NCBI GenBank assembly: GCA_017404505.1 | Contig: JAFRCE010000026.1 | Coordinates: 1-64,000 of the forward strand | DNA from: Solobacterium sp. | GTDB lineage: Bacteria; Bacillota_I; Bacilli_A; Erysipelotrichales; Erysipelotrichaceae | Length of the DNA stretch: 64,000 nt | Direction: 5' to 3' | Shown: one piece after another, positions 41,455 to 49,561 of the stretch | How the letters are laid out: each line of letters starts with the position of its first letter | Position numbering within the stretch: position 1 is the first letter of the stretch | The notes under the pieces: model-generated | Told to the model about the DNA's origin: nothing | Seen by the model: only the letters and a program-made list of their open reading frames with translations | Database searches by the model: none | Position numbers and translations under genes: made by a program

Positions 41455-42225
41455 TCAATACCAAAGGAAGGGCATGAAGACAGGTACCTGCTTGGCCCAG
41501 TCCGCTTCACAGTGGCGGCCCTGCCGCTGAAAGAACAGATAGGTGGAGACGCCTCTTTCCTGCAGTTCGCTTTCAAACCGGCGGATACTGCGTGCTTCTC
41601 TTGTGTCATATTCGGGATCGCCGTGATGGGCCGCATGGCCGGCTTCGATTTCACCCCAGGACATGTAAATGCGGGTGTCGGGATCGATGTGGCTGCGTTT
41701 GAGGTCACGGCGGAAATTAGCGAGATTCCAGAACACACCGGTGGAAACACAGGCGGCTTTGGAAAAGACATGGTTATAGACGATCACGGCATACATCGAC
41801 ATCAGTCCGCCCATGCTGGAGCCGCCGATGGCGGTGGCTTCCCGGTGCGAATAGGTCCGGAAGGTCCGGTCAATATACGGCTTGACGTCGTTGACGATCC
41901 ATTCCATCGTTTCTTTGCCGCGGCCTTCGAGAATATGGCCGAACATCCGCTTACGGTAGGGGGAATATTCATTGAGGCGCTCGTTGCCTTCATGTGAGCA
42001 TTCCAGACCGACGATGATGCATTTCTTCTGCCACTGATCGAGGAATGTCTTCAGACCCCAGCAGGTTCCGTAGGTGGCATCCTGATCATAGAAGAGATTG
42101 TGGCCGTCAAAGAAATACATGACCGGATAACGCTCCGGTGAATACTGATAATCATCCGGCAGGTAAATATGAAGGGTGCGGTTCTGTTCTGCCGGCCAGT
42201 ACCAGAAATCCTGTTTGATGATCAT
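41455..42225 (-). CDS. Alpha/beta-hydrolase, putative esterase
   Basis: A 256-residue hydrolase of the esterase D / enterochelin-esterase-like group. The N-terminus (LHIYLPDDYQYSPERYPVMYFFDGHN) is the family signature; the nucleophile elbow is GGSSMGG, and the catalytic histidine is probably in QGRHCEADW at the C-terminus. No signal peptide is seen, so it is cytosolic. GGGAGG precedes the ATG. It leads an operon with the GIY-YIG protein. The natural ester is unknown. Confidence 0.88.
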   Translation of the reverse strand: MIIKQDFWYWPAEQNRTLHIYLPDDYQYSPERYPVMYFFDGHNLFYDQDATYGTCWGLKTFLDQWQKKCIIVGLECSHEGNERLNEYSPYRKRMFGHILEGRGKETMEWIVNDVKPYIDRTFRTYSHREATAIGGSSMGGLMSMYAVIVYNHVFSKAACVSTGVFWNLANFRRDLKRSHIDPDTRIYMSWGEIEAGHAAHHGDPEYDTREARSIRRFESELQERGVSTYLFFQRQGRHCEADWAKQVPVFMPFLWY

Positions 42226-42291
42226 AATTCATCCTCCCTCATGGCTTCGGTTCGCCGCTCCGTGTTTCAGGCTCGAACGGAGGCGGACGGA

Positions 42292-42319
42292 TTTACAGAA
42301 ACCATTGTAATCGTATAAT
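42292..42319 (+). promoter_or_regulatory. Promoter of the pyridoxamine-oxidase-like gene
   Basis: TTTACA (42292-42297) and a perfect TATAAT (42314-42319), 16 bases apart. Confidence 0.65.
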
Positions 42320-42355
42320 GAAAGTAAGTCCAATGATAGAAACAGGAGGAATATC

Positions 42356-42757
42356 ATGAGCAATCTTGACAGAGTATGCACATTCCTGAAAGAAGCAGGA
42401 ACCTATTATCTGGCAACGGTCGATGGTGACCAGCCGCGCGTCCGTCCGTTTGGAACCGCCCATGTTTTCGAAGGAAAACTGTATTTCCAGACCGGTCTTG
42501 TCAAAGATGTCGCCAAACAGATGGCAGCCAATCCGAAAGTCGAGATCTGCGCCTTCAAGGACGGCGTCTGGGTACGCGTCTCAGGTGAAGCAGTCCTGGA
42601 TGAAAGAATTGAAGCCCAGGAATCCATGCTGGAAGCTTATCCAAGCCTGGCCAGAATGTACAAGCCGGGTGACGGCAATACCGCCGTATACTGGCTGAAA
42701 GACGCGAAGGCGGTCTTCGCATCCTTCACGGCGGCACCGGAAGAAGTGACGTTCTGA
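42356..42757 (+). CDS. Pyridoxamine 5'-phosphate oxidase-family flavin protein
   Basis: A 133-residue split-barrel protein expected to bind FMN or F420-like cofactors. The family pattern is TYYLATVDGDQPRVRPFG, then GKLYFQTGLVKDVAKQM, with the conserved KDV(A)KQM motif. Short members of this family are general flavin reductases or haem/ligand-binding proteins rather than true PdxH. CAGGAGG precedes the ATG. It has its own promoter and terminator. Confidence 0.88.
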   Translation: MSNLDRVCTFLKEAGTYYLATVDGDQPRVRPFGTAHVFEGKLYFQTGLVKDVAKQMAANPKVEICAFKDGVWVRVSGEAVLDERIEAQESMLEAYPSLARMYKPGDGNTAVYWLKDAKAVFASFTAAPEEVTF

Positions 42758-42765
42758 GTAACACG

Positions 42766-42807
42766 AAAAAGACAGAAAAGCAATATCTGCTGTTCTGTCT
42801 TTTTTTC
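42766..42807. terminator. Bidirectional terminator
   Basis: AAAAAGACAGAA (42766-42777) and TTCTGTCTTTTT (42793-42804); T tracts on both strands. Confidence 0.85.
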
Positions 42808-42833
42808 TATACCGGCAGCCGTGCCGGTCTGAT

Positions 42834-43244
42834 TCAGATGATGATGCCGTCGAGATGATCGATCTCGTGCTGCAGAACCTGGGCGGTAAAGCCGGTGTAT
42901 TTATGAGTGTGTTTGTGAAAAGAAAGATCCTGCCAGGTTACCGTGATCTCGCGGTAACGTGTCGTTTTTCTCTGGCCGTCCAGGGAAAGACATCCTTCCG
43001 AAGTTTCGTAGGGCTGCTTCTTCGCGGTGATCACCGGATTCAGCATGAGCAGTGTCATTTTGTCACCGGCGGCGATGATCACCCGTTTCGCGCAGCCGAT
43101 CATATTGGCCGCCATGCCGGCACAGTGGTGACGGTGGGCGTTGAAAGTGTCGATCAGATCCTGCACACAGGCAAGATCATCCGCCGTAACAGGCGTGCTT
43201 TTCCGGGACAGGAAAAAGACATCACGGACAATTGGCTTTTCCAT
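42834..43244 (-). CDS. Peptide deformylase-like protein with altered motif 1
   Basis: A 136-residue protein of the deformylase fold. Motif 2 is EGCLS (83-87, metal-binding Cys) and motif 3 is QHEIDHLDG (125-133, metal-binding His and catalytic Glu). Motif 1 reads CAGMAANM at 41-48, so the conserved glutamine that binds the formyl group (GxGxAAxQ) is replaced by Met. It is also shorter than PDF (about 165-185 residues). It may be a divergent deformylase or have another substrate. It starts three bases after a membrane protein gene, in the same operon. Confidence 0.85.
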   Translation of the reverse strand: MEKPIVRDVFFLSRKSTPVTADDLACVQDLIDTFNAHRHHCAGMAANMIGCAKRVIIAAGDKMTLLMLNPVITAKKQPYETSEGCLSLDGQRKTTRYREITVTWQDLSFHKHTHKYTGFTAQVLQHEIDHLDGIII

Positions 43245-43246
43245 GA

Positions 43247-43558
43247 TCAGCCGCCGAAGAACGGGATGTTTTTAATGAAATTGGAGAATGAGCGAACGGC
43301 TTCGTTGAACTGTTCGACGTCGATTTCCGAAAGTTTCTGCACGGTATCACCGAGCGGCTTGATCATCAGATCGATACTCTGCACCATCCCGTTCAGCTTG
43401 GGAACGATGACCACGATGCCGATGACCACCGCCAGAGTCAGAGCCCAGATCGCGCCGCATGTCATCAGGGTAAGGGTGCGGGTCTGCCGCTGGGCATACA
43501 CCAGATTGCAGAGCAGTTCGTGATCGCTCAGCTGCATGAGTTCTTCTTTCTTCGCCAT
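43247..43558 (-). CDS. Small membrane protein, 102-103 aa
   Basis: A small protein with one hydrophobic helix (about 37-58: AIWALTLAVVIGIVVIVPKL) and a C-terminal amphipathic region (DLMIKPLGDTVQKLSEIDVEQFNEAV). AGAAGG precedes ATG 43558. No family is recognised. It lies directly upstream of the deformylase-like gene and is probably co-transcribed. It might tether a partner to the membrane. Confidence 0.7.
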   Translation of the reverse strand: MAKKEELMQLSDHELLCNLVYAQRQTRTLTLMTCGAIWALTLAVVIGIVVIVPKLNGMVQSIDLMIKPLGDTVQKLSEIDVEQFNEAVRSFSNFIKNIPFFGG

Positions 43559-43650
43559 AAAAAACCTTCTTTCCACATGGATCATGTCAAATGTATTTTA
43601 GCATATGCACCAGCGGCAGAACAGTTGCCGGCAGCCGGCTTACTGCCTGA

Positions 43651-43656
43651 TATAAT
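43651..43656 (+). promoter_or_regulatory. -10 box of the metallophosphatase gene
   Basis: A perfect TATAAT, 30 bases before the ATG at 43686; the -35 is poor. Confidence 0.45.
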
Positions 43657-43685
43657 GATGATAAACAACCGGAAAGGACAGACGG

Positions 43686-44834
43686 ATGGCGGAAGAAAAC
43701 AGGAAGAGTCGGATACAGAATAAACAGACAGAACCAGTGCGGATCATTGTCGCATCGGACATCCATTATCTTTCAGAGCGTCTTAACGACGGCGGTGAGG
43801 CCTTTCAGAAAATGATGGCAGAAGGCGACGGCAAATACACCGAAGGCTGTCAGATGATCATGGAAGCCTTCGTGCAGAACGTCTGTGAAGAAAAACCGGA
43901 CGCGGTGCTGATCTGCGGCGATCTGACCTTCAACGGCGAACTGCTTTCGCTTCAGGACATGGCTTCCTTCTGCCGGCGGATGAAAGAAGCCTGCGGCAAG
44001 GTGTTTGTCATCTGCGGCAATCACGATATCGCTTATGGCATGGCCGCCGCATACCGAAAGAATCAGGTAAGCGCTGCAGCGAACATATCTGCTGCAGAGT
44101 TCATGTCTCTTATGGCACCGTACGGCTATGACGACGCGTTTTCCCGCGATGCGTTTTCCGGCAGCTACGCGGCGGTGCTGCGGGATGATCTCTGGCTGCT
44201 GGTGCTGGATGCCAATACCACAGAACAGCCCGGAACGATCAGGCCGGAAACCCTAGCCTGGGCAGCGGCGGTTCTGAAACAGGCGGAGGAAGCGGCCGTG
44301 CGGGTCATTTCCATGAGCCATCAGAATGTTCTGAAACAGAACGAGATGATGTATCAGGGGTTTGTCATGAACAATCATGAAGAAGTGGAAGCTCTGCTGA
44401 AGAAATACCATGTCTTTCTGAATCTCAGCGGCCACTGCCATCTTCAGCATGTCTCTGTTTCCGGTGAACTGTCCGATATCTGCACGGAAAGCCTGACCAT
44501 CTGGCCGATTGCCTGCGGATACCTGCTTGTCGATCCTGCCCGGGCAACGTTCACATATGAAAGCCGCAGTCTGAACATCCTTCAGAAAGAAAGCCGCCGG
44601 CGCTTTGATGAGACCATGCGGCGGATGATCATGCCGGCGCTTACGGGAAACGGCGTTCCGGAAGAAAAGCAGCCGGCAATGATCCGGTTTGCCTCGGAAG
44701 TGTCCGCCCGCTTTTTTGCCGGCCGGAACATCAATAAAGAGTTTTACCGGAGCAGCCCCATCTGGCGGGACTGGCATGACTGGTGCGGCGGTACTTTCTG
44801 GTATTTTTATTTAAAACTGATTCTTGAATCATGA
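43686..44834 (+). CDS. Calcineurin-like metallophosphoesterase
   Basis: A 382-residue cytosolic phosphoesterase. All metal motifs are visible: ASDIHY, ICGDLTFNGE, ICGNHDIAYG, MSHQN and SGHCHLQH. Members hydrolyse phosphomono- or diesters, including cyclic nucleotides; the substrate is not evident. A GGAAAGGAC site precedes the ATG. It is followed by a PfkB kinase with its own promoter. Confidence 0.9.
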   Translation: MAEENRKSRIQNKQTEPVRIIVASDIHYLSERLNDGGEAFQKMMAEGDGKYTEGCQMIMEAFVQNVCEEKPDAVLICGDLTFNGELLSLQDMASFCRRMKEACGKVFVICGNHDIAYGMAAAYRKNQVSAAANISAAEFMSLMAPYGYDDAFSRDAFSGSYAAVLRDDLWLLVLDANTTEQPGTIRPETLAWAAAVLKQAEEAAVRVISMSHQNVLKQNEMMYQGFVMNNHEEVEALLKKYHVFLNLSGHCHLQHVSVSGELSDICTESLTIWPIACGYLLVDPARATFTYESRSLNILQKESRRRFDETMRRMIMPALTGNGVPEEKQPAMIRFASEVSARFFAGRNINKEFYRSSPIWRDWHDWCGGTFWYFYLKLILES

Positions 44835-44840
44835 TTTCTC

Positions 44841-44869
44841 TTTCCGATGCGCGAAGGGAAAGGTAAAAT
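44841..44869 (+). promoter_or_regulatory. Promoter of the PfkB kinase
   Basis: TTTCCG (44841-44846) and TAAAAT (44864-44869), 17 bases apart. Confidence 0.55.
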
Positions 44870-44901
44870 GAAAAGCATAACAGCAGGAGAGGAACGAGCA
44901 T

Positions 44902-45828
44902 ATGGGAATCACGGTATTCGGAGCGATCTTCGTGGATGTCAAAGGCTATCCTTCAGCCCAGTATATTCCGGGCGGCCGCAATGTCGGCAATGTCATCAAC
45001 ACGCACGGCGGCGTCAGCCGCAATGTGGCGGAGGACATCGCCAATGTGGAGCTGCGTCCGACGTTTGTTTCGGTGGCGGACTACAGCGGTCTCAGCACCG
45101 ACGTCATCGACAATCTGAAAAAGCATAAAGTCAATACGGATTATATCCGCCGCACGGAAGACGGCCTCGGCACCTGGCTGGCCATCTTCGACAACAACGG
45201 CGACGTGACGGCATCCATTTCCAAGCGTCCGGATCTTTCCGAGATCGTTCAGATCCTGAAGGATTTTGGCGACGAGATCTTCAGCCGGGCTGACAGTATC
45301 GCGGTGGAGATCGACATGGACGTCGAAATCCTGAAGCCGATCTTCGCGCTGGCTGAAAAGTATGAAAAGAAGATCTACGCGGTCGTCTCCAACATGTCGA
45401 TTGCCATGGAACGGCGTGACCTGCTGCAGAGAACCGACTGTGTCGTCTGCAATCTGCAGGAAGCAGCCATGCTGTTCAGCCGCAATTATGACGACAAAAC
45501 ACCGGAAGAACTGCAGGAGATCCTGCTGCGGCGGATCCAGCAGGCGCACATTCCCGCCATGGTCGTTACGATGGGAGAAAACGGCGCGGTTTTCGCGGAA
45601 GAAAACGGCAGCTGTGGATATGTGCCGCCGCAGAAAGTCGACGTAATCGACACGACCGGTGCCGGCGACGCTTTTTTCGCCGGTGTGGCAATCGGTCTGA
45701 CCTACGGAAAAACCCTCGAGGAAGCCTGCGTGATCGGCACCCGGCTGGCATCGGCAGTCATCTGCACGAAAGAAAGCGTGTGTCCGCGCTTCAATCCGGC
45801 TGAATTCGATCTTGATTTATCCCGCTGA
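44902..45828 (+). CDS. PfkB-family carbohydrate/nucleoside kinase
   Basis: A 308-residue ribokinase-like enzyme with the N-terminal GGRNVGNV/GGVSRNVAED substrate signature and the C-terminal DTTGAGDAFFAG motif with the catalytic Asp. The form of the N-terminal region resembles pseudouridine kinase (PsuK). The next operon encodes a nucleoside-type ABC importer, so phosphorylation of an imported nucleoside or pseudouridine fits. AGGAGAGG precedes the ATG. A strong terminator separates it from the ABC genes, so the link is by proximity only. Confidence 0.85.
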   Translation: MGITVFGAIFVDVKGYPSAQYIPGGRNVGNVINTHGGVSRNVAEDIANVELRPTFVSVADYSGLSTDVIDNLKKHKVNTDYIRRTEDGLGTWLAIFDNNGDVTASISKRPDLSEIVQILKDFGDEIFSRADSIAVEIDMDVEILKPIFALAEKYEKKIYAVVSNMSIAMERRDLLQRTDCVVCNLQEAAMLFSRNYDDKTPEELQEILLRRIQQAHIPAMVVTMGENGAVFAEENGSCGYVPPQKVDVIDTTGAGDAFFAGVAIGLTYGKTLEEACVIGTRLASAVICTKESVCPRFNPAEFDLDLSR

Positions 45829-45860
45829 AACATACGGCAGTCAACCGTATGTTTTTTTTA
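45828..45860 (+). terminator. Terminator after the PfkB kinase
   Basis: AAACATACGG (45828-45837) pairs with CCGTATGTTT (45845-45854), then T-rich. Confidence 0.9.
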
Positions 45861-45888
45861 AGAGAAATGCCCTGAGCGGGCCGGAAAC

Positions 45889-45897
45889 TGTTAGAAT
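45889..45897 (+). promoter_or_regulatory. Extended -10 promoter of the ABC operon
   Basis: TGTTAGAAT, about 40 bases before the ATG at 45938. Confidence 0.4.
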
Positions 45898-45937
45898 AAA
45901 TACAGATATATGTAAAAAGATAATAAAAGGGGGTTTC

Positions 45938-47470
45938 ATGGACTATGCAATCGAAATGCTGAACATTACCAAGGACTTCCCTGGTATCAGAGCGAATGAC
46001 AATATTACTCTGCAGGTTGAGAGAAATACTGTCCATGCGCTGCTGGGCGAAAACGGTGCCGGCAAATCGACGCTGATGTCGATCCTGTTCGGTCTGTATC
46101 AGCCAACCAGCGGAACGATCAAAGTCAATGGCAAGGAAGTAAAGATCACCGATCCGAACATTGCCAATGATCTTGGTATCGGTATGGTTCATCAGCACTT
46201 TAAACTGATTGATAATTTTACGGTTACCGAAAACATCATTCTCGGCAAGGAACCGAAAACGAAATTCGGAACCGTCGACATCAAGAGCGCCGAGAAGAGA
46301 GTCGCGGAATTAAGTGAACAGTATGGCCTGAAGGTCGATCCGCGGGCCAAGATCCAGGACATCGGCGTCGGTATGCAGCAGCGTGTCGAGATCCTGAAGA
46401 TGCTTTACCGTGATTCCGACATTCTGATCTTTGACGAACCGACGGCCGTTCTGACACCGCAGGAAATCACCGAACTGATGGACATCATGCGCAACCTGAT
46501 CAAGGAAGGCAAGACGATCCTGCTGATCACCCATAAGCTGAAGGAAATCAAGGCGGTCGCCGACACGTTCACCGTCCTGCGCAAAGGGAAGTGCATCGGC
46601 ACTTACAAAGTCGCTGACGTCACCGAAGAGCAGATGGCGGAAATGATGGTCGGCCGTGCCGTCAGTTTCACGACGGAAAAGAAAGAGGCCACACCCGGCA
46701 AAGTCGTGCTTGAGATCAAACACCTCAATGTCAAGGACGTCAAGGGCCTGCCGGCTGTCAAAGACTTCTCGCTGACTGTCCGGGAAGGGGAAATCGTCGG
46801 TCTTGCCGGTATTGACGGCAACGGCCAGACAGAACTGGTCTATGCCCTGAGCGGCCTGATCCGACCGGAAAGCGGAACGATCCTTTTGAACGGGGAAGAC
46901 ATCACGAATCTTTCCATTCACGATCATTACAGCAAAGGCCTTTCCCATGTACCGGAAGACCGTCACAAGCATGGCCTGATCCTCGATTTCCAGCTGCGCG
47001 AAAACATTGTCATTCATGACTACAATATCGAACCGTATGTCAAAAACGGTATCCTGCAGAATGCCGAGATCGACCGCCAGTCCGACCGGCTGATCGAAGA
47101 GTTTGACGTCCGTTCCGGCTCCGGCAAGAATTCCATCACCCGTGACATGTCCGGCGGCAACCAGCAGAAGGCCATCATCGCCCGTGAGCTGGACCGCTCC
47201 GCCGATCTGCTGCTGGTCGTTCAGCCGACCCGCGGTCTGGATGTCGGCGCTATTGAATACATTCATTCCCGTATCGTCCAGGAACGTGACAAGGGCAGAG
47301 CTGTTCTGCTGGTTTCCCTGGAACTGGATGAAATCATGAATCTGTCAGACCGCATCGCGGTCATTCATGACGGTGAGCTGACCGGTATCATCGACCGCAA
47401 GGACGCTACCGAAAACGAACTCGGTCTGATGATGTCCGGCGCCCTGAAGAAAGAAGGAGGAGAAGCATGA
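45938..47470 (+). CDS. Nucleoside/sugar ABC transporter ATPase (two domains)
   Basis: A 510-residue protein with two nucleotide-binding domains, as in YufO/NupO and RbsA. The first has Walker A GENGAGKST, signature GVGMQQR and Walker B ILIFDEPTA. The second has a degenerate Walker A (GIDGNGQTE) and signature SGGNQQK. It energises uptake through the two permeases that follow. The frame is open further upstream, but ATG 45938 is the one with a GGGGG site. The operon has no gene for a BMP-type binding protein. Confidence 0.94.
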   Translation: MDYAIEMLNITKDFPGIRANDNITLQVERNTVHALLGENGAGKSTLMSILFGLYQPTSGTIKVNGKEVKITDPNIANDLGIGMVHQHFKLIDNFTVTENIILGKEPKTKFGTVDIKSAEKRVAELSEQYGLKVDPRAKIQDIGVGMQQRVEILKMLYRDSDILIFDEPTAVLTPQEITELMDIMRNLIKEGKTILLITHKLKEIKAVADTFTVLRKGKCIGTYKVADVTEEQMAEMMVGRAVSFTTEKKEATPGKVVLEIKHLNVKDVKGLPAVKDFSLTVREGEIVGLAGIDGNGQTELVYALSGLIRPESGTILLNGEDITNLSIHDHYSKGLSHVPEDRHKHGLILDFQLRENIVIHDYNIEPYVKNGILQNAEIDRQSDRLIEEFDVRSGSGKNSITRDMSGGNQQKAIIARELDRSADLLLVVQPTRGLDVGAIEYIHSRIVQERDKGRAVLLVSLELDEIMNLSDRIAVIHDGELTGIIDRKDATENELGLMMSGALKKEGGEA

Positions 47471-48555
47471 AACAGTATAGTTCAAGAACGATTTCACTGC
47501 TGGCTGTCGTGCTGGGACTTCTTCTGGCAAGTCTGCTGCTGGTCGTGACCGGCAAGAATCCGCTCGACATGTTCTCGGCGCTGCTGTGCTCGCTGACCGG
47601 CTTCGATCTTACCGCTCCGCATAAAGGCTTCAATCTGATGTATCCGCTGAACTGGCTGCTGAACTGTCTGCCGGTTATCCTGACCGGTCTCTCGGTAGGC
47701 TTCGCTTACCGCACCGGCATGTTCAATATCGGCGGTGAGGGACAGTTTATCGTCGGCTCGCTGGCTGCTTCCGCAGTCGCGCTGTTCGTGCCGCTGCCGC
47801 CCGTCATTCATCCGATCGTCTGTGTCATCGCCGGTGGTCTGGCCGGTGCCTGCTGGGCTTTTCTGCCCGGTCTGCTCAAGGCGACCAGGAATATCAACGA
47901 AGTCGTCATCTGCATCATGATGAATTACATCGCTCTCTATTTCAATTCCTGGGTCGTCCGCACGTTCCTGCCGGTCGATCAGAAGACGCTGGCGAGAACG
48001 ATCCAGTTCCCGGCTTCCGCGTCGTTCACACCGCTGAATTTCGGGACATCCTCCAAATTCCATTTCGGCTTCCTGGTCGTGATCGTATGTCTCTTGCTGT
48101 TCTGGTTCATCATTGAAAAGACGAGCTTCGGCTTCTCGCTGCGCGCCACCGGCTTCAACAAGGAAGGCGCCCGCTATGCCGGCATGTCGACCAACCTGAA
48201 CACCATTCTCTCGATGATGATCGCCGGCGCTTTCACCGGTATCGCCGGAGCCATCGTGGCCCTGGGCGTCTACAGTTACGGACGTATCTTCACCGGTTTC
48301 GACAACTACGGCTTCGACGGTATCTCGGTTGCCCTGATCGGCGCCTGCAAGACGACCGGCATTCTCTTCGGCGGTATGCTGATCGGTCTGCTGAAGGCGG
48401 CCGGAACGACGTTGCAACTGCTTGGCATCTCCAAGGAGATCGCCCAGCTGATCCAGGCTTCCATCCTGATCTTCATTGCCATCCAGTATGGCATTGTCGT
48501 CGTGCTGAATAAAATTGATTCCCGCAGGGATAAAAAGAAGGAGGCGAACGCATGA
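47467..48555 (+). CDS. Nucleoside/sugar ABC transporter permease 1
   Basis: A 362-residue membrane protein of the BPD_transp_2 family (YufP-like) with about 9-10 helices. The conserved block is FAYRTGMFNIGGEGQFIVG, followed later by YAGMSTNLN and FDGISVALIGACKTTG. It overlaps the ATPase gene by 4 bases (ATGA) and the next permease by 4 bases, a tightly coupled operon. Confidence 0.93.
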   Translation: MKQYSSRTISLLAVVLGLLLASLLLVVTGKNPLDMFSALLCSLTGFDLTAPHKGFNLMYPLNWLLNCLPVILTGLSVGFAYRTGMFNIGGEGQFIVGSLAASAVALFVPLPPVIHPIVCVIAGGLAGACWAFLPGLLKATRNINEVVICIMMNYIALYFNSWVVRTFLPVDQKTLARTIQFPASASFTPLNFGTSSKFHFGFLVVIVCLLLFWFIIEKTSFGFSLRATGFNKEGARYAGMSTNLNTILSMMIAGAFTGIAGAIVALGVYSYGRIFTGFDNYGFDGISVALIGACKTTGILFGGMLIGLLKAAGTTLQLLGISKEIAQLIQASILIFIAIQYGIVVVLNKIDSRRDKKKEANA

Positions 48556-49508
48556 AACTGATCGTTGAAATGTTTCCGATTGCCCTGATGCTTGCCTCGC
48601 CGCTGATCATCACCGCGCTCGGCGGTCTGTTCTCGGAACGCTCCGGTGTCGTCAACGTCGCGCTGGACGGCTGTATGCAGATCGGCGGTTTCACTTCCGC
48701 CACCGTGCTGGTGCTGCTCTCGGCAGCCGGTGTCAAAAACGCCATCTGGTGGGCGATCCTGGCCGCCATCGTCGCTTCGACCGTATTCGTGTCCATCCAT
48801 GCGTTCGCAGCGATCCACATGCGTGCTGACCAGACGATTTCCGGTACGGCTCTGAACGTACTGGCCGGCGGTCTCACCATCTATCTGTGCGAGATCCTCT
48901 TCAATGCCAAGTCCACCGCGTCCTTCAATAACGGTGATGTCTTCAGCCGTGTTTCCGTACCGCTGCTCAAAGACATTCCGGTGATCGGCAAACTGTTCTT
49001 CACCGGCAATTATCCGTTTACCTATATGGCTTACGTACTGGTCGTCATCGTCTGGTTCGTGATCTACAAGACCGCGTTCGGACTGCGTCTGAGATCATGC
49101 GGCGAATTCCCGCAGGCTTCCGCTTCCATGGGCGTCAGCGTCGTCAAGACGAGATGGATCGGCGTGCTGCTGTCAGGCGCGTTCGCCGGACTGGGCGGCG
49201 CGGCGCTGGTTCTTTCCACCCAGACATATTTCAATGTCGGATCGATCCACGGCCTTGGCTTCGTTGCCATCGCAACCCTGATCTTCGGTAAATGGAATCC
49301 ATGGGGAATCCTTGGCGCAGGTATTCTGTTCGGCTTCTCCCAGACACTGTCGTTCTATGTATCGAGTATTCCGATGCTTGCCAGTATTCCTTCCGAACTG
49401 GTCAATATGTTCCCGTACGTGCTGACGATCATAGTCATTGTACTGTTCTCGGGCAGGCAGGTCGGACCGAAAGCAAGCGGCGAGATCTACGACCCCAGCA
49501 AGAGATAA
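48552..49508 (+). CDS. Nucleoside/sugar ABC transporter permease 2
   Basis: A 318-residue permease (YufQ-like). ALGGLFSERSGVVNVALDG near the N-terminus and GLGFVAIATLIFGKWNP near the C-terminus are family marks of the second permease of this importer class. It is the last gene of the operon, closed by a strong terminator. Together with the ATPase it should import guanosine-like or other nucleosides, with the solute-binding lipoprotein encoded elsewhere. Confidence 0.93.
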   Translation: MKLIVEMFPIALMLASPLIITALGGLFSERSGVVNVALDGCMQIGGFTSATVLVLLSAAGVKNAIWWAILAAIVASTVFVSIHAFAAIHMRADQTISGTALNVLAGGLTIYLCEILFNAKSTASFNNGDVFSRVSVPLLKDIPVIGKLFFTGNYPFTYMAYVLVVIVWFVIYKTAFGLRLRSCGEFPQASASMGVSVVKTRWIGVLLSGAFAGLGGAALVLSTQTYFNVGSIHGLGFVAIATLIFGKWNPWGILGAGILFGFSQTLSFYVSSIPMLASIPSELVNMFPYVLTIIVIVLFSGRQVGPKASGEIYDPSKR

Positions 49509-49510
49509 CC

Positions 49511-49535
49511 AAAAGCACGGTTTCCGTGCTTTTTC
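49511..49535 (+). terminator. Terminator of the ABC operon
   Basis: AAAAGCACGG (49511-49520) and CCGTGCTTTT (49524-49533) with a 3-base loop. Confidence 0.9.
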
Positions 49536-49561
49536 CATCAATAGAAAGGATATTCTGATTT

